DNA from: an uncultured Clostridia bacterium
GTDB taxonomy: Bacteria; Bacillota; Clostridia; Christensenellales; Borkfalkiaceae
Length of the DNA stretch: 33,445 nucleotides
Assembly: GCA_944341895.1 (NCBI GenBank)
Contig: CALVMB010000012.1
Coordinates: 1 to 33,445 of the forward strand
Reading direction: 5' to 3'
Part shown: piece by piece, positions 7,526 to 14,557 of the stretch
Layout: every line of letters starts with the position of its first letter
Position numbering within the stretch: the stretch's first letter is position 1
Translations under genes and position numbers: made by a program
The notes under the pieces: generated by a model
The model's input: only the letters and a program-made list of their open reading frames with translations
Database searches by the model: none
Told to the model about the DNA's origin: nothing

Positions 7526-9008
7526 TATGAATACATACATCGGGATCGATTTAGGCACGAGCGGGACGAAGTTCCTGCTCGTCGCCGCAGACGGAACAAT
7601 TCTGTCGGAAAACACGCAGACCTATGAAGTTTGTTATCCGCACAGCGGCTGGAGCGAGCAGAGCCCCGAACTGTGGTTTTCGGCGGCAATGCAGGGGTTG
7701 AAGAAACTTCTCGACGGGCAGGATAAAGCCGCCGTCAAAGGCATTTCTTTCGGCGGGCAGATGCACGGGCTGGTCGTTTTGGATAAGAACGACGACGTTA
7801 TCCGCCCCTGCATCCTGTGGAACGACGGCAGAACAGAAAAGCAGACGAAATATCTGAACGAAGCGATCGGCAAAGAAAAACTTTCCGCATATACGGGGAA
7901 CATCGCGTTTGCGGGATTCACGGCGCCCAAAATTCTCTGGATGCAGGAGAATGAGCCCGAAAACTTTGCTCGCATCGCAAAGATCATGCTTCCCAAGGAT
8001 TACCTTGCCTACCGCTTTTCGGGCAGTTTTTGCACTGATTTTTCGGACGCGAGCGGTATGCTCCTTTTGGACGTGAAAAACCGCAGATGGTCGGCGGAAA
8101 TGTGCAAAATCTGCGGTATTTCACAATCCATGCTTCCCGAACCGTACGAAAGTTATGAAGTTGTGGGAACGCTGAAAAAGGAAATTGCCGAAGAACTGGG
8201 ACTTTCCGAAACGGTGAAGATCATCGCGGGCGCGGGGGACAACGCCGCGGCGGCAGTCGGCACGGGAGTTGTCGGCGAAGGCGGCTGCAACATCTCTCTC
8301 GGCACGAGCGGAACTCTCTTTGTCTCCGCAGAGGAATATAAAGAGGATAAAGTCAACGCCCTGCACAGTTTCTGCCATGCGGACGGCGGCTGGCATCTGA
8401 TGGGGTGCATCCTGTCGGCGGCGTCCTGCAATGCGTGGTGGTCGGATAAAATTCTGCAAACGACCGATTACGCCAAAGAGCAGGAAGGGCTGGAGGAGGA
8501 ACTCGGCAAAAACGACGTGTATTTTCTTCCCTATCTGATGGGCGAACGCAGTCCGCACAATGATGTCAACGCGCGCGGCGCGTTCATCGGGATGCGTCCC
8601 GACACGACGAGAAAGCAGATGACGCTTGCGGTGCTGGAGGGGGTGACGTTCGCGCTCCGCGACTGCCTGGAAGCGGCGAAAAAGAACGGCATCGAAGTAA
8701 AAAAGACAAAACTCTGCGGCGGCGGGGCGAAAAGTCCCTTGTGGCGGAAGATCGTGGCAAACGTGATGGATATGCCCGTGGAGATCCCGCAGACGGAGCA
8801 GGGACCTTCGTTCGGCGGCGCGATGCTTGCAATGGTCGGGTGCGGGGAATATGCTTCCGTATCCGTCGCCTCGCAGGCGATCGTAAAGGTCAGGGAAACC
8901 GTTTTGCCCGACAGGGAAACCGCCGCGCTGTACGAAGAGCGCTATCGGGTCTTCCGTTCGCTGTATCCGGCGCTGGCGGAAAGTTTTAAAAAAATGCGGA
9001 AACAGTGA
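7518..9008 (+). CDS. xylB: FGGY-family sugar kinase, xylulokinase-like
   Basis: 496 residues from TTG 7518. The N-terminal ATP-site motif YIGIDLGTSGTKFLL, the substrate loop GGQMHGLVVLD with ILWNDGRTE, and the C-terminal AGAGDNAAAAVGTG (catalytic Asp) and LCGGGAKSPLWRKI are those of xylulokinases. Start choice: TTG 7518 sits 7 bp after CGGAG, whereas ATG 7527 is 16 bp away; both give a plausible N-terminus. TTG overlaps the isomerase stop by 8 bp. The product would be D-xylulose-5-phosphate (or a related ketose phosphate), the substrate of the phosphoketolase encoded at 16405-18795. A terminator follows directly. The exact ketose cannot be fixed because FGGY kinases vary. Confidence 0.85.
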   Translation: MRNMNTYIGIDLGTSGTKFLLVAADGTILSENTQTYEVCYPHSGWSEQSPELWFSAAMQGLKKLLDGQDKAAVKGISFGGQMHGLVVLDKNDDVIRPCILWNDGRTEKQTKYLNEAIGKEKLSAYTGNIAFAGFTAPKILWMQENEPENFARIAKIMLPKDYLAYRFSGSFCTDFSDASGMLLLDVKNRRWSAEMCKICGISQSMLPEPYESYEVVGTLKKEIAEELGLSETVKIIAGAGDNAAAAVGTGVVGEGGCNISLGTSGTLFVSAEEYKEDKVNALHSFCHADGGWHLMGCILSAASCNAWWSDKILQTTDYAKEQEGLEEELGKNDVYFLPYLMGERSPHNDVNARGAFIGMRPDTTRKQMTLAVLEGVTFALRDCLEAAKKNGIEVKKTKLCGGGAKSPLWRKIVANVMDMPVEIPQTEQGPSFGGAMLAMVGCGEYASVSVASQAIVKVRETVLPDRETAALYEERYRVFRSLYPALAESFKKMRKQ

Positions 9009-9022
9009 CCGCAGATCGTATC

Positions 9023-9055
9023 ATCCGCCCGCCGCAAAGCGGGCGGATCCTTTTT
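9023..9055 (+). terminator. Rho-independent terminator after the kinase
   Basis: A 10-bp stem ATCCGCCCGC/GCGGGCGGAT (9023-9032/9039-9048), loop CGCAAA, tail CCTTTTT. It ends 15 bp after the xylulokinase stop. Confidence 0.9.
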
Positions 9056-9127
9056 GCGGTTTATGCGGATACTTGCAAAAATACGCAACAAAATCGCGGC
9101 AAAACTGCCAAAAAATGCGGGCAGTGC

Positions 9128-9156
9128 TTGAAATGCGGGCATGCGTATGGTATAAT
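9128..9156 (+). promoter_or_regulatory. Sigma-A promoter of the DUF5058 / M20 operon
   Basis: TTGAAA (9128-9133), 17-bp spacer, TATAAT (9151-9156). It lies 50 bp upstream of the membrane protein start at 9206 and after the preceding terminator. Confidence 0.8.
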
Positions 9157-9205
9157 GAGCGAAACGCGGGCATGCGTGCGCGCGAATTTTACAGGAGCAA
9201 TTTGT

Positions 9206-9925
9206 ATGGTTCAACTCAATGCGGCCGAATTCAACAAAAATGCCCCCGTTCTGTACGTGATCGTCTCTATCATTTTGGCGGTCGTCGTGGCACAGGCGGT
9301 GTTTTTTCTTGTGCGCGCCTATCGCCGCGGCGTAAAGATCGGCATGTCCAAAGCGGTGCTCAACAAGACCATGCTTCGCGCGGGGATCTTTACGATCGCG
9401 CCCGCCGTCGCCATCCTGGTCGGCATCGTCGCCCTTTCGCAAAAACTCGGCATCCCGCTTCCCTGGCTGCGTCTGTCCGTTATCGGCAGTTTCAGTTACG
9501 AGACCATCGCTGCCGAGGCGGTATACGCGGGCAACGTTTCGGATGCGACCGTCTATGCCACCGTCGCGCTGGTCATGACGTGCGGCATGCTTGTTTCCAT
9601 GTTTTTGCCGCTCATTACCGGCAAAAAGATCCAAAGAGGGCTGATGCGCATTCGCCAGAAGGATAAAAAGTGGGGCGAGATTTTCATGAACGCGCTGTTC
9701 CTCGGCATGATCTCCGCGTTTTTGGGATATGTGTTCGGAAACGTGGGCGAAGGGGCGTCGGGCTGGATCCCCGTCCTCGTCTTTCTCGTTTCCGCGTTGG
9801 TCATGGCGCTGTGCGGTTTGCTTCTGAAAGTCACCAAATGGCGCTGGATCAACGATTATGCGCTTCCGTTCTGCATCATCGTCGGCATGGCGGCGGCCGT
9901 GCCCATCACGATGTTGTTGGGCTGA
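9206..9925 (+). CDS. DUF5058-type multi-pass membrane protein
   Basis: 239 residues with about seven hydrophobic segments: one near residues 13-34, a pair around 50-90, and more after 110, 160 and 210. The loop GKKIQRGLMRIRQKDKKWG is strongly basic and likely cytoplasmic. Order and composition match what I recall of the DUF5058 family of Clostridia; the name is from memory, not a search. The start is ATG 9206 with ACAGGAG 7 bp upstream; the frame is open further upstream but that would cross the promoter and terminator. It is the first gene of a three-gene operon with another membrane protein and a membrane-anchored M20 hydrolase, which suggests that the two form a carrier or channel for the hydrolase substrate or product. 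No function is established. Confidence 0.7.
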   Translation: MVQLNAAEFNKNAPVLYVIVSIILAVVVAQAVFFLVRAYRRGVKIGMSKAVLNKTMLRAGIFTIAPAVAILVGIVALSQKLGIPLPWLRLSVIGSFSYETIAAEAVYAGNVSDATVYATVALVMTCGMLVSMFLPLITGKKIQRGLMRIRQKDKKWGEIFMNALFLGMISAFLGYVFGNVGEGASGWIPVLVFLVSALVMALCGLLLKVTKWRWINDYALPFCIIVGMAAAVPITMLLG

Positions 9926-9940
9926 CAGGAGGGAACCGAA

Positions 9941-10804
9941 ATGAAAAAGAATACAGTCCTTCGTTCGTTTGACGACAATACGCACCTGTACGGCAGGATC
10001 TGGGGCGTCGTTGCGGCGGTGCTCATTCTGTCCTATCCCTTTATTTGCATGGCGATCTTCGGCGCGGGGATCGACTGGGAGGTGTTCGCCAAAGGCATCT
10101 CCATCATCGTGATGTATTGCGCGGTCGGCGCAGTGGAGACGTTTACCTACACGCCCATGCTCGGTTCGGGCGGGACCTATCTCGGATTCGTGACGGGGAA
10201 TCTTTCCAACCTCAAAGTGCCTTGCGCGCTCAACTGCATGGACCAGGCGGGCGTGGAAAAGGGTACGGAAGAGGCCGAGGTGATCTCGACCATCGCCATC
10301 GCCGTCTCGTCCATCGTCACCATGCTCATCCTCGTACTGGGCGTGGTCCTCATCAGTTTCCTTACGCCCGTGCTCGAAAACGAGAGTCTCGCTCCCGCCT
10401 TCGACAACGTGCTCCCCGCATTGTTCGGCGGCATGGCGGTCGTCTATATATCGCGCAACTGGAAAATTTCCGTCATTCCCTGCGTGCTCATGCTGCTGGT
10501 GTTCATTGTTTCGTCCTATATCGTCGGCAGCGGCGAACTGGCGGGCACACTCATCGGGGTCATGGTGCCCGTCGGCGTCGTCGTAACGCTCGTCTCTTCG
10601 CGCGTGATGTACAAAAAAGGCTGGCTGAGCGAACGCGGAGGAGCGCTTGCGGAGACGTCGGCAGCCGCAGAGACTTCGCCCGATCAGGCGGAAATTTCCG
10701 ACAAGACCGAACGTGCCGAAGGGGCTGTGCCTGTGGCTGACTCTTCCAATCCTGTGTCGGGAACGAACGGACAAGCGGAAGACGAAGAGGAGGAGAAAAA
10801 ATAA
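9941..10804 (+). CDS. Multi-pass membrane protein of unknown function, partner of the DUF5058-type protein
   Basis: 287 residues. Six to seven hydrophobic segments fall in residues ~20-230 (for example GVVAAVLILSYPFICMAIFG, TMLILVLGVVLISFL and GTLIGVMVPVGVVVTLV), with conserved-looking loop motifs YTPMLGSGGTYLGFVTGNLS and NLKVPCALNC. The last ~55 residues are an acidic, Ala/Glu/Asp-rich tail probably disordered in the cytoplasm. AGGAGGG lies 9 bp before ATG 9941, 15 bp after the previous stop, and its TAA overlaps the next ATG by one base (TAATG). The Gly-rich GSGGTYLGF loop resembles substrate loops of carriers, but that is only an impression. I know no named family. Tight packing implies joint work with both neighbours. 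Confidence 0.7.
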   Translation: MKKNTVLRSFDDNTHLYGRIWGVVAAVLILSYPFICMAIFGAGIDWEVFAKGISIIVMYCAVGAVETFTYTPMLGSGGTYLGFVTGNLSNLKVPCALNCMDQAGVEKGTEEAEVISTIAIAVSSIVTMLILVLGVVLISFLTPVLENESLAPAFDNVLPALFGGMAVVYISRNWKISVIPCVLMLLVFIVSSYIVGSGELAGTLIGVMVPVGVVVTLVSSRVMYKKGWLSERGGALAETSAAAETSPDQAEISDKTERAEGAVPVADSSNPVSGTNGQAEDEEEEKK

Positions 10805-12252
10805 TGGCGTGGTATCTGTGGCTTCTCGTTGCCCTGGCGGCGGCTGTGGTCCTGTTGCTCGCAGTCGTGCTCGGCAGGGTGATCGCATTCCGCCCGCGAA
10901 AGGAAGAGGCATTTCCCGCCTTTCCCGTACAGTGCGACGAGGCGAAAGCGGTTTCCGACCTCGCGGAAATGATCCGCTGCAAGACGGTTTCGGATACCGA
11001 CGAAAGCCGCGAAGACGACGCGGAATTTGCAAAATTCGAAGCACTTCTGCCCCGCCTGTTTCCCGCGGTGTACAAGGCGTGCCCGCTGACAAAGCCGAGT
11101 AAGCGTTCCCTGCTCTTTTACTGGAAGGGGAAAGACAGTTCGAAAGCGCGCGTTCTGATGGCGCATTACGACGTCGTTTCGGTGGAACAGTCGCTCTGGC
11201 AGAAACCCGCGTTCGACGGTATCATCGAGGACGGGGTGCTGTGGGGGCGCGGCACACTGGATACCAAGGGCACGCTCAACGGCATTCTGCAGGCGGCGGA
11301 ACAGTCCATCCGCGCGGGGTTTGTTCCGCAGAACGATATCTACCTCGCCTTTTCCGGCAACGAAGAGACCAACGGGTACGGCGCGCCGTCCATCGTTCGG
11401 TATTTGCGCGAACAGGGCATCCGCCCCGCGCTCGTGTGCGACGAGGGGGGCGCGGTAGTGGAAAAGGTGTTCCCCGGCGTGAAAGAGCCGTGCGCGCTCA
11501 TCGGCATCGCCGAGAAAGGGCTGTGCAACCTCCGTTTCACCGTGGAGGGGAAAGGTGGGCACGCGAGTGCGCCGCCGCCGCATACGGCAGTGGGCGTGCT
11601 CAGCCGCGCCTGCGTGCGCGCGGAGCAAAGGCCGTTCCCCGCGCGGCTCTCCGTGCCTGCCAAGGAGATGTTCGACGTGCTGGGCAGGCGTTCGACCTTT
11701 GTGTACCGCCTGATCTTTGCGAACTTATGGCTGTTCGGCGGATTGCTCAATGCGATCTGCAAAAAGAGCGGCGGCGAACTCAACGCGCTCATGCGCACGA
11801 CGGTCGCGTTCACGCAGATGCAGGGGAGCAAGGGCATGAACGTCCTTCCGCCGCATGCCGAGATGGTCGCCAACCTGCGCATCCTCTGCGGCGAGAGCGT
11901 GGAGAGCGCAAAGGCATATCTGCAAAAGGTGATCGCGGACGATTCGGTGAAGATCGAAACGGTATACGGCATGGATCCGTCCAATGTCTCCGAGACCGAA
12001 GGGGAGGCGTGGGAGATGATGAAACGCGCCGTCTCACAGACCTGGCAGGGCGCGCTCGTCTCGCCCTATCTGATGCTCGCGTGCAGCGATTCGCGGCATT
12101 ACGGAGAAATTTCCGACCGCGTATACCGCTTTTCGGCAATGGCGCTCTCCAAGGAAGAACGCGCGTCCATTCACGGAAACGATGAGCGCATCCCGCTCGA
12201 AAAGGTGTGCCGCACGGTCGAATTTTATCTTCGCCTGATCGCGCAGTTTTAA
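10804..12252 (+). CDS. Membrane-anchored M20 family metallopeptidase, PM20D1-like
   Basis: 482 residues. An N-terminal helix (about 4-28) is followed by FRPRK, so by the positive-inside rule the catalytic domain should be cytoplasmic. Di-zinc M20 motifs are complete: LMAHYDVV (His121), GRGTLDTKG (Asp153), SGNEETNGYG (Glu187/Glu188), CDEGG (Asp213) and the late SIHGNDERI (His457). GKGGHASAPPPHTAVG marks the inserted dimerisation domain. The layout resembles human PM20D1 and carboxypeptidase-S-like enzymes, which act on dipeptides or N-acyl amino acids. Its start overlaps the preceding stop, so it is coupled to the two membrane proteins. Likely role: hydrolysis of a peptide or acyl-amino acid brought in or exported by them. 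The substrate is unknown. Confidence 0.85.
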   Translation: MAWYLWLLVALAAAVVLLLAVVLGRVIAFRPRKEEAFPAFPVQCDEAKAVSDLAEMIRCKTVSDTDESREDDAEFAKFEALLPRLFPAVYKACPLTKPSKRSLLFYWKGKDSSKARVLMAHYDVVSVEQSLWQKPAFDGIIEDGVLWGRGTLDTKGTLNGILQAAEQSIRAGFVPQNDIYLAFSGNEETNGYGAPSIVRYLREQGIRPALVCDEGGAVVEKVFPGVKEPCALIGIAEKGLCNLRFTVEGKGGHASAPPPHTAVGVLSRACVRAEQRPFPARLSVPAKEMFDVLGRRSTFVYRLIFANLWLFGGLLNAICKKSGGELNALMRTTVAFTQMQGSKGMNVLPPHAEMVANLRILCGESVESAKAYLQKVIADDSVKIETVYGMDPSNVSETEGEAWEMMKRAVSQTWQGALVSPYLMLACSDSRHYGEISDRVYRFSAMALSKEERASIHGNDERIPLEKVCRTVEFYLRLIAQF

Positions 12253-12321
12253 AAACCGCCTGCCACGCAAGGCGGCGAAAAGGCAGGCCGCCCGCAAAGA
12301 GGCAGGGAGTATGTCCTGCGC

Positions 12322-12345
12322 AAAAAAGCGGGCGCATTGACCCGC
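12322..12345 (-). terminator. Second terminator for the minus-strand DUF1508 gene
   Basis: Read on the minus strand, GCGGG/CCCGC (12345-12341/12332-12328, 8-base loop) is followed by TTTTTT (12327-12322). The stem is short. It sits behind the stronger hairpin at 12379-12407. Nearby, CCGCCT/AGGCGG (12256-12261/12270-12275) may fold after the M20 gene but has no T-run. Confidence 0.5.
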
Positions 12346-12378
12346 GCAAAAAACGGCGAGCGCATCATAGGACAACGA

Positions 12379-12407
12379 AAAAGAGAGCGCATCATGCGCT
12401 CTCTTTT
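12379..12407. terminator. Bidirectional terminator between convergent genes
   Basis: GAGAGCGCA/TGCGCTCTC (12383-12391/12395-12403, loop TCA) is flanked by AAAA on the left and TTTT on the right, so it ends transcription in both directions: the M20 operon on the plus strand and the DUF1508 gene, which stops at 12427, on the minus strand. Confidence 0.85.
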
Positions 12408-12426
12408 GTCGTTTTGTATGGACGGA

Positions 12427-13215
12427 TCAGTCTTCGCTGTCGGAGACGACCGAGATCTGTGCGGTCGCGCAGAAGCGCTTGACCGATTCGATGGCGTTTT
12501 CGCAGCCGCTGCGCGAGCTGTATGTTTCGCCCGTGCACAGCAACTGCTTGGAGCCGCTGAGCAGTTTGAAGTAATACGAACCGCCTTTGCTGCGCGCGAT
12601 GACGATGTTGTCCTTTTCGATGTTGGATTTGTACGTCCTGATGCCCGATTTTGCGCCCTGTACCGAGGCGTAGTCGTTGCTGCCGAGCAGGCGCTCGCCG
12701 TTGGAGGCGCGCAGTTCAAAGCGGTAGGTCCCGTTTTTGTTTTGCAGGATCACCCATTTGCCGCTGTAAATGATCTGGCGGCGCGCCCGTTCTTCCTCGG
12801 TCAGTACGCGCGGTTTGCGCGTCGGCTTCTTTTCGGCGGGGGCGTCCGCGGCAGGGCTGTCGCTTTGCGCGGCGGCGTTTTCCGCCTGCGGCAAAGCCGC
12901 ATCCTGTGCCCGTTCTTTCGTTTGCGCGGCGGTTTCTTCTCGTGCGGCTTGCTCCCGCGCGGCGGGTGCGGGCGGTTCCGCTTCCGTCTGCGGCGCTTCC
13001 TCTTGCATTGCGTGTTCGCTTTCACCTTCTTCGGGCTCTTCGTCTTCCTCTTCGCTGAACGACAGTCCGCGGCGTTTGCGTGCCTTGGCGATGATGATCA
13101 CCGCGATCACCGCGACGAGCAGAACGACGATGCCGATCAGAATGTAAAAATACAGGGGATTTTCCTTGAAATAATCGGAAATTTCCGTAAAAAACGAGGC
13201 CAGAATCGCTGTCAT
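12427..13215 (-). CDS. Membrane-anchored protein with acidic disordered linker and tandem DUF1508 (YegP-like) domains
   Basis: 262 residues. A transmembrane helix at about 22-44 is followed by KARKRR, placing the rest in the cytoplasm. Residues ~50-145 are a Glu/Ala/Pro-rich low-complexity linker. The C-terminal ~110 residues hold two DUF1508 repeats: GKWVILQNKNGTYRFELRAS with NGERLLGSNDYASVQGAKSG, and YYFKLLSGSKQLLCTGETYS with SGCENAIESVKR. DUF1508/YegP units are small dimeric domains of unknown function, usually free in the cytosol; tethering two by a long linker to the membrane is unusual. AGGAGG precedes the ATG at 13213-13215 by about 10 bp. It is a single gene, divergent from the flavoprotein pair. 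Function not assigned. Confidence 0.8.
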   Translation of the reverse strand: MTAILASFFTEISDYFKENPLYFYILIGIVVLLVAVIAVIIIAKARKRRGLSFSEEEDEEPEEGESEHAMQEEAPQTEAEPPAPAAREQAAREETAAQTKERAQDAALPQAENAAAQSDSPAADAPAEKKPTRKPRVLTEEERARRQIIYSGKWVILQNKNGTYRFELRASNGERLLGSNDYASVQGAKSGIRTYKSNIEKDNIVIARSKGGSYYFKLLSGSKQLLCTGETYSSRSGCENAIESVKRFCATAQISVVSDSED

Positions 13216-13250
13216 GCCTTTGCATCCTCCTATGTCTTTTTTACATCCGT

Positions 13251-13279
13251 ATGGTAATATAAAATCGCCAAAAAGTCAA
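13251..13279 (-). promoter_or_regulatory. Possible promoter of the DUF1508 gene
   Basis: On the minus strand TTGACT (13279-13274) is followed after 17 bp by TACCAT (13256-13251), a weak -10. It lies 36 bp before the start codon. Confidence 0.4.
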
Positions 13280-13303
13280 GTCTTTGGAAATTTTCACGAA
13301 AAA

Positions 13304-13332
13304 TTGACAAAGCGCAAAAAATGCTTTACAAT
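13304..13332 (+). promoter_or_regulatory. Sigma-A promoter of the flavoprotein pair
   Basis: TTGACA (13304-13309), 17-bp spacer, TACAAT (13327-13332). The in-frame ATG at 13331 overlaps this -10 element and so cannot be the start; ATG 13352 is used, giving a very short leader that begins just at its GAGGAAA ribosome site. Confidence 0.8.
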
Positions 13333-13351
13333 GGAGAACGAGGAAACGGAA

Positions 13352-14557
13352 ATGCAAAAATATCGAGTCATCATCGTCGGCGGCGGCGCGGCGGGCATGT
13401 ACTGCGCGTTGCGGCTCGCCGATCTGGGCGTGCGCGGCGTTCTGCTGTTGGAACGAAACGAGCGCCTGGGCAGAAAACTTTCGGCGACGGGCAACGGGCA
13501 GGGTAACATCACCAACGCGCAGATCGCGGCGTGCAATTATTTTTCGCAGACGGCGGCGCCCGGCGCGGTCGAGCGCGTCTTGCGCCGCTACGGGCGGGAT
13601 GACGTGCTCGCGCGCCTCGGCGCTCTGGGCGGGCTGTTTTCGGAAGGGGAAGGCGGCAAGATCTATCCCGCTTCCCGCCAGGCGGCGTCCGTGACCGACC
13701 TTTTCCGCTTTGCGCTCGCGCGCGGCGGGGTATCCGTCCGCACGAAGGTGCGCGTCCGTTCCGCCGCGCGGGAGGGCAACGTGTTTTCCGTGCAGGCGGG
13801 CGAACGCTTCCTTTCGGATGTGCTCGTGCTTGCCTGCGGCGGATGCGCCGCTCCGCATTTCGGCACGGAAGGCGACGGCTATGCGCTTGCAGGCGCATTC
13901 GGCCATACCGTCACTCCCTTGCGTCCGTCGCTTGTGCAGTTAAAGGCAGATCCGACGTCCGTCCGCGGCCTGAAAGGGGTGCGCGTGGAGGTCGAGGCTG
14001 CACTGCTCCGCGCGGGAACGGAGATCGCGCGCGCCGCGGGGGATATCATTTTCACCGATTACGGGGTCAGCGGCGACGTCGCTTTCCGCCTGTCCGCGTT
14101 CGCCAAAGAAGGAGACGTGCTTTCCGTCGACTTTCTCCCGTCGTTTACGGAGGAAGAGATCCGCGCGGCGCTCGAAAACAAGGCGGCGGACCGCGCGCTG
14201 GCGGCGGGCGATCTGTTCCGCTGTGTGGTCAACAGCGCCGTCGGGCGCTGTATTTTGCGCCGCAACGGCATCAGGGAAGAGGAAGCGGCGGCGCGCTTGC
14301 CCGTGCGGGCGCTCGCGCATGCCGCCAAGTCGTTTGCGATCCCCGTCGCGGGCAACCTCGGTTTCGACGCCGCACAGGTCACCAAGGGCGGCGTCAGCAT
14401 GGACGAACTGGACGAAGATCTCATGAGCCGCAGACAGGACGGGCTGTACATCGTCGGCGAACTGGCGGACGTGGACGGGGAATGCGGCGGGTACAATTTG
14501 CAGTGGGCGTTTTCGAGCGGCGCCGTCGCCGCCGAAGCCATCGCGCGGAGGCACTGA
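13352..14557 (+). CDS. HI0933/YhiN/BaiN-family flavoprotein (NAD(P)/FAD-dependent oxidoreductase)
   Basis: 401 residues. The N-terminal FAD site VIIVGGGAAGMYCALRLAD, the family mark LGRKLSATGNGQGNITNA and the C-terminal TKGGVSMDELD followed by GLYIVGELADVDGECGGYNL are characteristic of the HI0933 family (TIGR00275 type). Members include BaiN of bile-acid-dehydroxylating clostridia and proteins of uncertain reaction annotated as aminoacetone oxidases; nothing nearby points to bile acids. The start at 13352 is set by the promoter position and by GAGG upstream. Its TGA overlaps the ATG of the next flavoprotein by one base, so the two are translated as a coupled pair. Confidence 0.85.
   Translation: MQKYRVIIVGGGAAGMYCALRLADLGVRGVLLLERNERLGRKLSATGNGQGNITNAQIAACNYFSQTAAPGAVERVLRRYGRDDVLARLGALGGLFSEGEGGKIYPASRQAASVTDLFRFALARGGVSVRTKVRVRSAAREGNVFSVQAGERFLSDVLVLACGGCAAPHFGTEGDGYALAGAFGHTVTPLRPSLVQLKADPTSVRGLKGVRVEVEAALLRAGTEIARAAGDIIFTDYGVSGDVAFRLSAFAKEGDVLSVDFLPSFTEEEIRAALENKAADRALAAGDLFRCVVNSAVGRCILRRNGIREEEAAARLPVRALAHAAKSFAIPVAGNLGFDAAQVTKGGVSMDELDEDLMSRRQDGLYIVGELADVDGECGGYNLQWAFSSGAVAAEAIARRH

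Noticed and set aside
9005..9205. N-terminal extension of the DUF5058-type protein
   Set aside because: It would begin at the kinase stop and cross a terminator and a promoter; ATG 9206 has AGGAG at proper spacing.
8942..11092. 716-codon minus-strand frame
   Set aside because: His/Asp/Arg-rich composition without domains, opposite three genes with clear membrane or enzyme features.
13843..14556. Upstream open extension of the COG2509 flavoprotein frame
   Set aside because: Arg/Gly-rich shadow of the HI0933 gene; the real start at 14557 has CGGAGG and the coupled TGATG.
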